Shown here: in pieces, positions 37,673 through 48,363 of the stretch
Position numbering within the stretch: position 1 is the stretch's first letter
Layout: every line of letters starts with the position of its first letter
NCBI GenBank assembly: GCA_025766275.1
Contig: JAFKAC010000122.1
Coordinates: forward strand, 62,001-126,000
DNA length: 64,000 nucleotides
Direction: 5' to 3'
Source of the DNA: Lactarius indigo
Lineage: Eukaryota; Basidiomycota; Agaricomycetes; Russulales; Russulaceae
The notes under the pieces: generated by a model
The model's database searches: none
Told to the model about the DNA's origin: nothing
What the model saw: only the letters and a program-made list of their open reading frames with translations
Made by a program: the position numbers and the translations under genes

Positions 37673-38189
37673 AAGTACAATGAGCGAATTCGATAGGGTA
37701 GACGGAAATTGTACATCCTATCGACCTCTGTATATAAATCACGAATTTAAAGTCTGAGCCGAATCGACAACCGAAACTGTTGGGCTACTGTAATGGATTT
37801 TCGCGAGGTGATGACACTGCAGTCTAATGACACTGATCGCTTGACTGATTGAGTGCGACGACGCGACAAGCTATCGTGCTATCATGGAATTGAAGACTCG
37901 TGAGGGTTGGTCACACCTGTGACAATCCCCCTCTCCATCTTTTTTTTTTTTTGAACCATCCCTCTCCATCCTTGCTTGACTCAGGTATACGTGTTACCAA
38001 TTGCATTGAATCCCTAATTGGAGTGGACTGGTCAATTATTTTCTTTTTTGTTTTTCGTATCCAACTCACTGGACCACAGATGGTCATGTATTCGTCTGCG
38101 TGTGCGGTCGTCTCTCGGATGCAACATAGGAATTTAGAACTGCTGGATTGTAGAACAGTACGGACTGGCAATAGGTATGGAGTATTCTC
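37673..38189. other. Convergent spacer between copy C and F-box gene 2
   Basis: Counterpart of 20830-21452. It contains the 20-bp LINE fragment described separately and an F-box 3' flank segment near 38080-38180. No gene is seen. Confidence 0.4.
37940..37959 (-). mobile_element. Ultra-short LINE 3' end insertion (20 bp)
   Basis: Thirteen T followed by GAACCAT, flanked by an 11-bp duplication CCCTCTCCATC at 37929-37939 and 37960-37970. The T-run followed by GAACCAT is the same as the end of the LINE fragment at 48787. It therefore looks like a minus-strand LINE insertion that stopped after copying only 7 bases beyond the poly(A). Confidence 0.6.
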
Positions 38190-39593
38190 TTATTGGCTGA
38201 CGTGGGACCTGACCCTTTCATCAAACTCCGTTTCTGTGCCGATGACGGTTACAGGGCGATCAGACAGTCGGCGCGCGGCGACGAACTTCCCAACGGATGA
38301 CGCTGGCTGGCCTGCTAAGTAAATCAAATCAAGGGATGGAAACGCTTCGGCACCCATCTCCGCCGTGAGGGCTTCCAGTGCAAGAGCAATGTGCCCTGCG
38401 AGCTCCTCGGATACATGCAGCGTCTGCACGGCGGAGAGTGGGCGAAGGAGGGGCTGCCATTCAGCGTTCTCCATACCCTCTAATTGACGACCCTCGGGCT
38501 CGACCTTGAGCTTGAGATGAACCACATTGGGCCATATGGTGGAAAATTGGCTAAGAACCTGGGCCATGTGGGAAACTTGCCAATCAAGCTCTTCGCAAGA
38601 GACCGTAGTCGTAGCAGGGTGCCGATCCCAGCTCGGACGGTTTGCACTAGGATTCAGGGCGAAGGTGACCCAGCCATTGATAAAGCTCACTTGCGCGTGC
38701 CTGAATTGGGTTAACTTGGGGCCGAACGAGCGACTGATGAACCTGGAGAAGTGAGCGACCTGGAAGTCAACGAGCTGATTCAAATAATCTATGTATATCC
38801 GGTCCAGTTGAGGGCAGTCAATTCGCGCAACGAGGTCCTCCAGATACTCGTTAGCACCCCGGAATCCAAGGTAGGTGAGAGCGGGGAGGACAGTTCGCGT
38901 GACGGGAGGTGGGTGTATTCGATCGGGGCGGGAAGTAGCCAAACGAAATCCGATGTAAAAAGAGCCAAGCCTGGGCAACGTGCCCAAACATGCAACAATC
39001 GCTTCGGGCGAAATGTAACCAGTCGGCGGTATTCTGCGGAGATCAATGTCGACGAGGTCGCTGGCAGACAAAAGAAGTGTTGGGAGTGCCGGAAATGGAA
39101 TGCGGTGTAAATATATGGTCTGTAAACTCGGTGCAGATCCTCCTAAGAATTCGGCAGGAAGGGCTAGTGCATTTCCATCCTCAGAGGAAATTTCAAGACG
39201 CGTCAGCTCCGGATACGGCTCCTGCATCACTGCGGCCATCTTTTCCCACTGCAAGCCTTTTACGTCAAGCCCGAGATAATATACACGACTGTGGTGCTTA
39301 AGTGCAGCAATGACATTGTCTTCGTCGTCAGGTGTGATGCCGCTTCCAGAATAGCGATACTGAATAACGATGGGAAAGGTCGGCCAGATACCGATATTCT
39401 TACTGACGGGAGTTCCGTATGTGCAGAGAAGTCGGAGATTGAGACGATGTGGTGACGCAAATACGACTTGTCGCCATTTTTGGCATACATGCACCAGGAA
39501 GTGCCAATTCCATACTTCCCATGGAAGACGACGGGGAATGGAATCCTTTCGACAAAAATCAAATATTTCGAGTAAGACGTCGTCTGAGAGCAT
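38190..39593 (-). CDS. F-box/LRR-like protein 2
   Basis: 467 residues from ATG at 39593 (MLSDDVLLEIFDFC). The F-box covers roughly residues 1-45, ending WRQVVFASPHRLNLRLLCTYGTPV. Family blocks follow: FLGGSAPSLQTIYLHRIPFPALPTLL-type repeats, LEDLVARIDCPQLDRI, and C-terminal FPSLDLIYLAGQPASS ending RSHVSQ. A probable acceptor GACGTAG lies just upstream (near 39640), so an extra short 5' exon is possible, but the internal ATG alone gives a complete F-box. Predicted to bind Skp1 as part of an SCF ligase (inference). It is the partner of F-box 1 in the tandem duplication. Confidence 0.8.
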   Translation of the reverse strand: MLSDDVLLEIFDFCRKDSIPRRLPWEVWNWHFLVHVCQKWRQVVFASPHRLNLRLLCTYGTPVSKNIGIWPTFPIVIQYRYSGSGITPDDEDNVIAALKHHSRVYYLGLDVKGLQWEKMAAVMQEPYPELTRLEISSEDGNALALPAEFLGGSAPSLQTIYLHRIPFPALPTLLLSASDLVDIDLRRIPPTGYISPEAIVACLGTLPRLGSFYIGFRLATSRPDRIHPPPVTRTVLPALTYLGFRGANEYLEDLVARIDCPQLDRIYIDYLNQLVDFQVAHFSRFISRSFGPKLTQFRHAQVSFINGWVTFALNPSANRPSWDRHPATTTVSCEELDWQVSHMAQVLSQFSTIWPNVVHLKLKVEPEGRQLEGMENAEWQPLLRPLSAVQTLHVSEELAGHIALALEALTAEMGAEAFPSLDLIYLAGQPASSVGKFVAARRLSDRPVTVIGTETEFDERVRSHVSQ

Positions 39594-41089
39594 GTCGATT
39601 GTTGTTGCATGTCCGTAACTCTCACCTACGTCACAAAAAGTCAGTACTCGCTGTAGTCACCATGGGGTGCCGAAGGGCGCACCTCGACCGTGTACGCTCT
39701 TTTGTCTCTTGCAACCACCTTGAGCAATCTTTCTGCCAGTGACATGTGGGGCGGCACCGGCCTGAGAGGACGAATCACCTGGTAGGGAGAGCGGATGAAC
39801 GCTAATCGAAGATCGGCAGTGAGCAACACTTAGTCAATTGGTATGCAGCAAACACACCTGGGAGAGCCTATGTGTGTAAGTGGTTCAACGAAATTGGGTA
39901 GGGAGACCGGAGGATCGCTGATTGTGGTCGCCGCCGGGTTGTCACAGTGGCGGGAATTCGACCAATTAGTCCAGTAATATGGCAAGACGACGACTTCAGA
40001 CCAACCTCCGGGTCGGAGTATCCATTGACAATGAAATGGGCACTGCAGACAAAGGAGCTACTGTACTGTTATCCGAGTGCGAGAAGCAATTTCAAGGTGC
40101 AGCTAAGCCGTGGCTGTATTTCAAGTTGCCTCATGCCCTGGGAACCCAGGAACGCGCCCATACCACCGCCACCTAGCCGCTACCTACAGTACTCTCTCAA
40201 TCATGGATTACCCAAGATAAACTTTTTGCTACCCCGTCTCGATCCCGTGAGTATGTGGTATTCCCTGAACTTTCCAATTGGCCAATGACTTCTAGAATGT
40301 TTGAAAACGTCCGTCTCACGCTCGCATACTGCAAGCGCCATGGCACCACTAGCCGAAATGGTGTCAGAAAGTCGACCCTTTTCCCACAAATTCTCAACGC
40401 GAGAGGTCCCGATTCCCCACATATCATCATTCTCTTCGCTCTTCGTTGACCGAGATGTATGACACCAAGCCTACCATGGGTTTCTTGATACTCCAAAAGT
40501 GTGGATCGCTGACGACGATACCACGGCATTCAACTCAACATGCGACTTGTGGAGCTAGACGCCACTCCTCTAGACATCCGATTTTACGAAGGAAAGGATG
40601 GGGCGAGGTCGGTTTGCGGAGGCGCACCCAAACTTGGCATAGATGGCGGAGAGTGGGCCTGCGGGAGTAACGAATTTACCAGCTAATGAGTTATCGCTCC
40701 CTGCTTGCAACGTCCGCATCTGTCGCCAAATCACGAGCAAGTCTCCAATTTAGCGAGGGTGACCAAGGCTGAGCAACAAGGCCCTTCTCCAGTGGTTGGA
40801 ATGGTGCGCGGCTGCCCCTCAATTCAAGAATGCCGGCTTGGCCGTGGCAGTTTTCGATGTTGCCGCCAGCTCCTTGAAGAACTGCGTCATCATAACCTGG
40901 GAAGTAAGCTTGGCAGTAAGCTCGGTCATTTTAAAAGGTAGTACAGGTGTATGCATTGTGACAAATGTAGTCGAAATCAATATTCATCTGGTACGTGGTC
41001 GTCTCCTGAGATGCGATGCAAATGGTACCGTCGGGTTGTAAAACACCAGGTTATTGAGTACGCAACTACCAGTGGTATGGAACGTTCTC
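39594..41089. other. F-box flanks and an unidentified conserved segment
   Basis: The upstream flank of F-box 2 (39640-39990) resembles the other F-box upstream flanks. A minus-strand open stretch at 40197-40529 carries RVDFLTPFR, which recurs as VEFLTPFR at 58314-58691. The right end (about 40840-41089) is the F-box 3' flank repeat of gene 3. No complete gene is recognised. Confidence 0.35.
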
Positions 41090-42496
41090 TTATTTGCTAA
41101 CGTAGGACCCGAGTCTGTTATTAAACTCCGTTTTTGTGTCGACGACGGTTATAGGGTTACCAGAGAGCCGGCGGGCAGTGACGAACCTCTTGATGGACGA
41201 TGCCGGCTGGCCCGCTAAGTGAATCAAGTCGAGCGATGGTAACACTTCGGCGAACATCCCTCCCTCTTTCAGTGCAAGGGAAACGTGCCTTGCGATCTTC
41301 CGGGATACATGCAGCGTCTTCACGGTGGGGAATTTGTGGAAGAGATGCAGCCATTCAACGTTGTCCGTATACTCTAATTGGCGAGTTTCGTCGAGGCTGA
41401 CCTTGAGATTGAGATGTACAACAGTGTAGAGTGGCGCGGATAAATGGCTGAGCACTTGGGCTATGTTGGAAACCTGCCGGTTAACCCCTTCGCATGAGAT
41501 GGTGGTCGTAACAGAGCACAAGTTTGAATCCGGAGATGGTTGGTTTGCATGACGATACATGCCAAAGGAGACCTTGTTACTAAAAAGGGTAACATGCGCG
41601 TGCCTATATATGGTCAACTTGGGGCCGACTGAACGATCGACGAAGTTGCAGAGTTGAGTAACGTGAAAGTTATCAAGCGGACCCAAGTAAAAAGTCGAGA
41701 CCTCGCTCAGTCGAGGGCTGTCGATTCTGCCAGCGAGGTCCTCCAAATATTCGCTAGCGCCCTTGAATTGAAAGTAGATGAGAGAAGGAAGGACAGTCCG
41801 TGCTACGGGAGGTGGGTGTATTTGATCAGGGCGGGGATTAGCCGATTGGAATTCAATGATAAACAGTTTGAGCTTGGACAATGCGGCCAAACCCGCAACC
41901 ATCGCCTCGGGTGCAATGTAACCGGTAGGAGGTATATTGCGAAGATCGAGCTTGACAAGGTCACAGGTGGACAAAAGAAGCGTTGGTAATGACGGAAAGG
42001 GAACGCCGTGTAAAAAGATGGTCTGTAGACTCGATGCAGACCCTGCAAAGAAGTTGGCGGGAAGGACAGGTAAATTTCCATCCTTCGACCGAATGTCGAG
42101 ACTCGTCAACACCGGAAATGGCTCTTGCATCGTCGTGACCATCTTTTCCAACTGTGAACCTGTTACGACGAGCCTGAGAAAGCATACACGATCAGGGTGC
42201 TCGAGTGCAGCGACGACATTGTCTTCATTGTCAGGTAGAGTGCCGCTCCAAGCATTGTGATAATAAATGACGATAGGAAAAGGCGGCCAGACGCCAACTT
42301 TCTTCCTGATAGGGGTATTGTGTGTGCAGAGAATTCGGAGATTGAGACGGTGTGGTGACGCAAATATGATTTGTCGCCACCTTTGGCATACATGCACCAG
42401 TACGTGCCATTTCCATATACTGGGGTAGTGAGTATATTCCGGTGATTGACTTCGGTAGAAGTCAAATATTTCAAGCAAGACGTCGTCCGGGAGCAT
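41090..42496 (-). CDS. F-box/LRR-like protein 3
   Basis: From the first in-frame ATG at 42496 (MLPDDVLLEIFDFYRSQ); the frame is open to 42562, but the upstream part may be intron. The F-box ends near WRQIIFASPHRLNLRILC. Leucine-rich blocks follow (LPTLLLSTCDLVKLDL, LEDLAGRIDSPRLSEV), then C-terminal LPSLDLIHLAGQPASS and SYVSK. The frame is uninterrupted. Same strand and layout as its neighbours in the F-box array. Confidence 0.8.
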   Translation of the reverse strand: MLPDDVLLEIFDFYRSQSPEYTHYPSIWKWHVLVHVCQRWRQIIFASPHRLNLRILCTHNTPIRKKVGVWPPFPIVIYYHNAWSGTLPDNEDNVVAALEHPDRVCFLRLVVTGSQLEKMVTTMQEPFPVLTSLDIRSKDGNLPVLPANFFAGSASSLQTIFLHGVPFPSLPTLLLSTCDLVKLDLRNIPPTGYIAPEAMVAGLAALSKLKLFIIEFQSANPRPDQIHPPPVARTVLPSLIYFQFKGASEYLEDLAGRIDSPRLSEVSTFYLGPLDNFHVTQLCNFVDRSVGPKLTIYRHAHVTLFSNKVSFGMYRHANQPSPDSNLCSVTTTISCEGVNRQVSNIAQVLSHLSAPLYTVVHLNLKVSLDETRQLEYTDNVEWLHLFHKFPTVKTLHVSRKIARHVSLALKEGGMFAEVLPSLDLIHLAGQPASSIKRFVTARRLSGNPITVVDTKTEFNNRLGSYVSK

Positions 42497-43779
42497 GTCG
42501 ATGGTTGATGCATGTCTGTAACTATCTCCTGTGCCAAAATTGGTACTCGCTGCAGTCGCCACGGTATGCTTGAGGACACACCTGAAGCACGTACATTCTT
42601 TCGTTTCTCAGGCTTGCGACGAGCTCGAGTTATCTTTCTGGTATTTGAGATGGCGCCAGAAGATGGATCACTCTGTAGGTGGCCCGAACGAGCACTAATT
42701 AAGCCCCAGCAATGAGTGGCCAGTCAAATGATAAGCACCGGCCATACCTAAGAGCGCCGGTTGATCGGCGCGGTTGGAAACTAGGAAGGGAGATTGGAAA
42801 ATGACTGATTGGAATTCAACAGTGAGAATTCGGTCAATTAGGCAAGCGAAGGCCTCGGACAAACCTCTGAGTGCCCATCGACAATGAGGATAATGAACTA
42901 AGCCCTGAGGACGAAGGAGATACTCTCATAATAGTAGTAATCCTATTCAGCTGCTGCGGAATGCAGTGCAGTGGGAATTCGCGCCCTGGGAATCTGGGAA
43001 CGTGCCCACTACACCGCCACGGCAGACATGTGATTTGAACGATATCATAGAACGTTCCTCACCAATATAGTCAGATCGCAAATGTCCTCGTCGTGGGAAT
43101 GTACAATCATCACCCCAGTTTTGAATGAGGCTTACACTCCAGTGCATGACAAAATTGTGAATTCCTGAACACCGGGGAACGTTGTGGATAGACGTGATGA
43201 TTATACTAGTGTGCACTGCTTTTGAGATGAGGACAGATGGTGACTTCGGTACACCACTAGAAGTAGGGCGCCTCAGGAGAGATGTGGCGCATTGCGCTAA
43301 TATAGAGGATGGAGGGAAGGTCGGGGCCCACCGGTCTGTGTGATGTTGCAGCGTCTAGCGGGGTAGCAGACAGTAGCAGCTGGGCTTGCTCTGGATGTAT
43401 AGTGGGAGCAGCGGTGTTTGTAACGGCTGTATACCAAACCATAAACGTGCATAAACACCGATCAACTTGGGCTCCGACACTCCCCCTCAGGGAAAACTGC
43501 GGTTCACACTATGCTGGGCTTGTTTCATAAAAATATCGGAAAGCAAACGCCCCGAGATGGCCCAGGCGTCTTCAAGTTTGCGCAAAAATAGGAACACAGA
43601 ACGATAATAAAGGCGTCGCGACTCCCTCGATATACCGGGCGGCAACTCCCTATAGCCACCACCACGCAGCTTAGAATCAAAGCGCTCACGTTTGCAGGTC
43701 ACAAAGCGACCGTCCGAGAAGGCGTCGGGGACCCGCTCTTCAATTACCAAGCGGGCTCTTTTTCCAGAATAGAAATTTT
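42497..43779. other. F-box upstream flank and unassigned DNA
   Basis: 42560-42930 repeats the F-box upstream flank. 42930-43779 shows no recognisable gene; several short open stretches exist on both strands without family resemblance. Confidence 0.3.
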
Positions 43780-44310
43780 GTGCTCGTCTTGCTCATCTCG
43801 TACGTTCGTGACGCCATCTTTCCTTTTCCTCCAGCGCCCACTCCCGCGTCCGCGAATCTGCTGAGCACTCTGCCACCACCGCCAACCTACCTGAGACGCC
43901 TACTACGGTACCGGGCTTTCCGCGCCCACGCCCGCTCCGCACTAGACTTCATCAAGCTCACCGGTATCGAACTCTCCGCCGACTCGACCCGCTTCGCCAC
44001 GCACGATGTGGAGCTCGACGGACTCACGCACGGGATTTCCTTCTACATCGGCGATGCGACGCGGACCTTCGGCACATCGCGCTCGTCGTCGACCCGCATC
44101 GCAGGGGCTGCGACGCGTTCGTGTGGCAGCTGCTCGTGTTCTGTGTGCAGACGTCCGTTTTGGAATGTACATGTGCAGGGTACGTCGGGCAAGTCATGTC
44201 GTAGTTGGCGAAAGAGGACGCGGCCGCAGAGAAATACACCTAAGGGGTTCAGTATATTTCCACAGAGAGTACACGTCAGGTCTGATGCGGTCTTGAACCT
44301 CGTGCCGTAA
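43780..44310 (+). CDS. Unrecognised GC-rich ORF
   Basis: 176 codons. The first 100 residues look protein-like (YLRRLLRYRAFRAHARS, DFIKLTGIELSADSTRF, HGISFYIGD), then composition becomes Ser/Arg-rich. After the GGCGATGCG at about 44051, a second frame reads IALVVDPHRRGCDAFVWQLL, which hints at a frameshift or an unspotted intron near 44070. GC content is clearly higher than in the flanks. I recognise no family. It could be a fragment of a host gene trapped between F-box genes. Confidence 0.3.
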   Translation: MLVLLISYVRDAIFPFPPAPTPASANLLSTLPPPPTYLRRLLRYRAFRAHARSALDFIKLTGIELSADSTRFATHDVELDGLTHGISFYIGDATRTFGTSRSSSTRIAGAATRSCGSCSCSVCRRPFWNVHVQGTSGKSCRSWRKRTRPQRNTPKGFSIFPQRVHVRSDAVLNLVP

Positions 44311-44875
44311 ACAATTTGCTTTCACACAACCTTACTACAGCTCATATCATACGTTCAGGAAGAAAATGCCACCATCGGATATCTCGTAGTGGCGAACGCT
44401 ATTGCCTCCCGAGGTCTTGTCCTGACCGCGGTACCTCATGATATGTTTCCCCGTATGTGACTTTTTTATCGCAACGATCGCCAAGCTATTTCTCGTCCGA
44501 ATGACCTATTCACTCAAGAGGTAAGTTCTGCAATGTCTTTGATTTCCCAGTGGTGACGGTGCCAAGATGACAATGAAAGAGGCAAGAACCTGCTTCGCGT
44601 GCACGATGCCTCCATTTCGACGAGGAGTGATCTACCCAAGTAATGCGCCGTGCTGTCATTGATGGCCAAAATGACTCCTCGTCTGAGTCCAAATCTTTCA
44701 CGACAAGTCCGCTGTGTATTTTGAACGGATGTGTGTAGCATAACAAATGTATTCTGAAGTAATACATATACTCATCTGCGTATACAGTCGTCTCCAAAAT
44801 GCGTCAGAGGAACTACTAAACTATTGGATTGTAAAAACTGGGCCATAGAGTACGCAACTGGTATGGAGTATACCC
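44311..44875. repeat. F-box 3' flank repeat
   Basis: 44460-44870 resembles 52150-52510 (shared blocks such as AATGCGCCGTGCT near 44642 and 52305) and, less closely, 50690-50920. It travels with the F-box genes. No gene is seen. Confidence 0.55.
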
Positions 44876-46305
44876 TTATTCGCTGACGTAAGACTTGAGT
44901 CTTTCATCAAACTCCATTTGTGTGTTGACGACAGTTATAGAACGATCGGAGAGCCGACGAGCGGCGACGAACTTCCTAATAGATGATGCTGGCTGGTCCG
45001 CTAAGTAAATCAAGTGGAGGGATGGCAATACTTCGGCGGCCATCTCCCCCGTGATCTTTTCCAGTGCAAGAGCAACGTGCCCAGCGAGTTTACGAGATAC
45101 GTGCAGCGCCTGAACGGTGGAGAATTGGCGCAGAAGGTGCTGCCACTCGGCCTCTTCCAAACCCTCTACTTGCTCGGGATATGTACCGACGACGTCGAGC
45201 TTGAGATGGGCCACATTTGAGAGTGTTGCGGAAACATGGCTGAGCACCTGGGTTATGTGGGAAACTTGCCAATCGATCCCTTGGCATGAGACGCTAGTCC
45301 GAGCAGGGAGTAGGTTGTATGGTTCACCGAAGGAGACACGGTCTCTGGAAAAGGTAACTCCCACATGCCTGAGTAGGGTTAGCTTGCGGCCGAATGAACG
45401 ACCGATGAACCTGGAGAGTTGCGGAACTTGAAAGTCAACAACCTGATTCAAGTAATCTATCGTAATCCGGTCCAGTTGTGGACTGTCTATCTGGGAGACG
45501 AGGTCCTCCAGGTACTCGCTAGCACCCTTGAATTGAAAGAAGGTGAGAGCAGGAAGGACAGCCCGTGTTACTGGAGGCGGGCTTATTCGATCAGGGCGGG
45601 GAGTAGCCGACTGGAATTCAATGACAATGCTTTTGAGCCTGGGAAATACGGCCAAACACGCGACCATCGCGTTGGGTGCAAAATAACCGGTCGGAGGTAT
45701 TTTGGAAAGGTGGAGCGAGACAAGGTCACTGGCCGAAAAAAGAAGCGTTGGCAATGCTGGAAAGGGAATACCGTGTAATTCGATGACCTGTAGACACGGT
45801 ACAGATCCTCCCAAGAATTCGGCGGGAAGGACTTGTGCCTTTCCATCCTCTGAGTGGATACGAAGATAGGTCAGAGCTGGAAATGGCTCCTGCATCGCCG
45901 TGGCCATCTTTTCCAACTCCGAGCCCGTTACGTTGAGCGAGAGATGAGATACGCGATCGGGGTGCTCGAGTGCGGCAACGATATTGTCATAGATAGGCAG
46001 AATGCTCCGCCTATATTTTCCATAGTCAATAGCGATAGGAAGGGCTGGCCAGATCCCAAGATTATTCCTGACAGGTGTTCCGTATGTGCAGAGAATTCGG
46101 AGATAGAGACGGTGTGGTGACCCAAATATGATTTGTCGCCATCTTTGACAAACATGTACCAGTAAGTGCCATTTACGCGCCCATGCAGTACCATAGGGGA
46201 TCGATAACCCGGAATTGTATGTCTTTTGACAAAGGTCAAATATTTCGAGTAAGACATTGTCTGGGAGTATCCTGATTGTCGTGTCACGTCCAGTATAATT
46301 CTCGC
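44876..46305 (-). CDS. F-box/LRR-like protein 4
   Basis: The F-box begins ILPDNVLLEIFDLC and continues to WRQIIFGSPHRLYLRILC. The rest follows the family pattern (FLGGSVPCLQVIELHGIPFPALPTLL-type repeats, LEDLVSQIDSPQLDRI, LPSLHLIYLADQPASS, SYVSE). No ATG precedes the F-box in frame (GENYTGRDTTIRI). A probable acceptor GTGACACAG ends at 46306, so the start codon must lie in an upstream exon (perhaps near 46350-46410, though phases do not yet agree) or has been lost. The body is otherwise uninterrupted. Confidence 0.72.
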
Positions 46306-47055
46306 CTGTGTCACAAAAAATCAATACTCGCTGCGGTTGCCACCGAGTACGAAAGGGCGTACCACGAGCGCATACATTCCCCTGTTTTTTGCAAGAACCC
46401 AGGGCAATACTTCTGACATGTGGGGTGGCACCAGAGGTCGAATCACTCGGTATGGTGAAGGGTTCTCCGCTAAATGAAGATCAGCAGTGAGTACTCAGTC
46501 GATTATTAGGCACTGAACACACCTGGGAAAGCAGATCGGTAACATCGGTTCACCGAAACTGGGGAAGAAGACTAGATGATGGCTGATTGAAGTTGGAGGT
46601 TAGCAGCGAGAAGTCGGCCAATTGGTCTAGTAATATGGAAAATGAAAAACCTTTGAGTGCCCATCAATCATACGGAGAATGAACTACAGTGTCAGTAGGC
46701 TCTGGACAAAGGAGTTACTTTTATGTCAGTTCCGGCTCTATAAAACGTAATACTGTTCAACTGCTGCGGATGCAGTACAATTGAATAGGTGGCGGCGCTC
46801 AACGTCAACGCGCCAACGTTTAATACCGCCGCACTAGAGGCCCTACCTCGCCTCCACATGCTATCCGTGGCCCTCTCGCCCTGTCGTGGGCGGTTGGCCC
46901 CCACTCACTAAATCAAATGAATCAGCTCAAGCAAAGGGCACTACGATGACATAGCTAACCAGTGAACCCGAGAACTGAGGGCTACACTCTGGAACACAAT
47001 CAGCTTTGTGGCCACAGATCAAGTGTAGATCAAGTGTTGGAACGCTGAAACGCCG
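46306..47055. other. F-box upstream flank
   Basis: This interval contains the F-box upstream flank repeat (46400-46690), with the probable first-exon region of F-box 4 at its left. 46690-47055 holds nothing recognised and is the target region of the SINE. Confidence 0.35.
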
Positions 47056-47070
47056 AAGCGATGATGGGTT

Positions 47071-48086
47071 TTTTTTTTTTTTTTAAGATCAATTTATATT
47101 CCGGGGTGCGTACCAGAGATACAGACCGGTCGGGCCGACTAACTACCTAATCTAACCCATTTATGGAACACGTTCAAAGGAGGCCGATTTATGAGTCGCA
47201 GCCACGCGAGATAATTTAACGGTTATGGAGAAGCCAACCCATAGGAGGTCAGCGAGGGTGGGGGACCCCCGGTAAGGGAGGTCCTGTAAGGGTCAGTAAT
47301 GACGCCGTCCATCTGTGTGTGTCATCCAGTCCACCTCCTCCACCAAACCATCGGTTACACGGTCCATGTCCCAAGGTTCCCAACACAACCTACTTACTAA
47401 TCTTCATGGACCCATCGCAATGGAGGCAGAGCCCCCTGACCTTCCTACTTGACCGGAGTGGTTTCCCAGGCCACGTCCGGGGTCTCGGTCGGTCACCCCC
47501 ATCACCAGCGTTGTTTGGGGCATGCGCGACTGCCGGGTCACTACTCCGGTCTTAGGTCTGGGACTGCCACATGGGTCTTAGGTCCTGCATGTTTTGTCCC
47601 CGCACCGTGCCGGGAGAGGGGGGCTGGGGGTTGCCAGGTCTTCCGGGTGTGTTCCAATACGGACAGGTTCGGCCACGTCGGTACTGATGGTAGTGGTGCT
47701 TAGCCGGGAGAATGGGGCGGGCGGAGAGGAATCGGGAAGGAGCGGCGGCATGTCGGGTTAGGATAGAACCGGGGGGCAGCTATTTGATCGGACCCCGGAG
47801 CGTGGGTATGCCGGTGGCGCTGCGGCAGGGACCCGGGTAGGACGGAAAGGGAACGTCGTGCGGCGTGATGCCGCGTGGTTAATCCCAGGTTTGGTTACCC
47901 CGGGTGGCTTTCATAGGGCCGGGCGGTTTGTTGTGGAGCCGGAACTCCGTGGTAGTTCACGTGCCAAGGCACGGGGTAGCCCGCAGGGAATGCACCAGCC
48001 CGGATTCGAACCCAGAGTCCGTCACCAAAGCTGTCCCGTGTAAGGCGAGGGGGGGAGCAATAGCCCATTGCACCACACTCCCCCCC
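47071..48086 (-). mobile_element. tRNA-derived SINE with LINE-like tail, 1016 bp
   Basis: Bounded by a perfect 15-bp duplication AAGCGATGATGGGTT (47056-47070 and 48087-48101). On the minus strand the 5' head has pol III promoter boxes: A-box TGGTGCAATGG (48075-48065) and B-box GGTTCGAATCC (48012-48002), about 53 nt apart. The 3' end reads CCCCGGAATATAAATTGATC and then a run of A (plus-strand T run 47069-47084). That tail resembles the LINE tails in this window (CCGGAATATAAATTCATTC; CCCGGAATAAATACTG), suggesting mobilisation by such LINEs. The GC-rich body of about 850 bp has no recognised ORF and is long for a SINE. No second copy is present here. Confidence 0.8.
48002..48075 (-). promoter_or_regulatory. 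Internal RNA polymerase III promoter (A and B boxes) of the SINE
   Basis: The A-box TGGTGCAATGG fits TRGYNNARNNG exactly, and the B-box GGTTCGAATCC fits GGTTCGANTCC exactly. Spacing is tRNA-like. The folded arms are imperfect, so this is a tRNA-derived head rather than a functional tRNA. Confidence 0.75.
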
Positions 48087-48129
48087 AAGCGATGATGGGT
48101 TACCAGTCACTGATTACTCAAAGGGTTAC

Positions 48130-48363
48130 TCACCATGACAATATACCCATCAGGTTATAATGAAAGGTTGACTTAGAGAAGAGGAGCTCTTTGTTCTGGT
48201 CGACAGCATCACCGTGTGCGAAGTTCTTGCCTCGGTTATTTGAAATCTGCAGGCCTGTCACCGCGCCAAGTTCCAGGTCTCTCGCCTTGATGACGTCCAT
48301 GATCCCATCTTGTTCACCCCAAGGTTCACCCTCCTGGGCGCATTTCTTTATCTTAACGCACAT
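48130..48363 (-). CDS. Unrecognised protein fragment
   Basis: A 77-codon minus-strand stretch with protein-like composition (MCVKIKKCAQEGEPWGEQDG, DVIKARDLELGAV). I do not recognise the family. It may be one exon of a decayed host gene next to the thiolase relic, or chance. Confidence 0.2.
   Translation of the reverse strand: MCVKIKKCAQEGEPWGEQDGIMDVIKARDLELGAVTGLQISNNRGKNFAHGDAVDQNKELLFSKSTFHYNLMGILSW

Noticed and set aside
47990..48086. A tRNA gene on the minus strand.
   Set aside because: A and B boxes are perfect, but the arms pair poorly, there is no clean acceptor stem, and the segment is the 5' head of an element with a target duplication and poly(A) tail.
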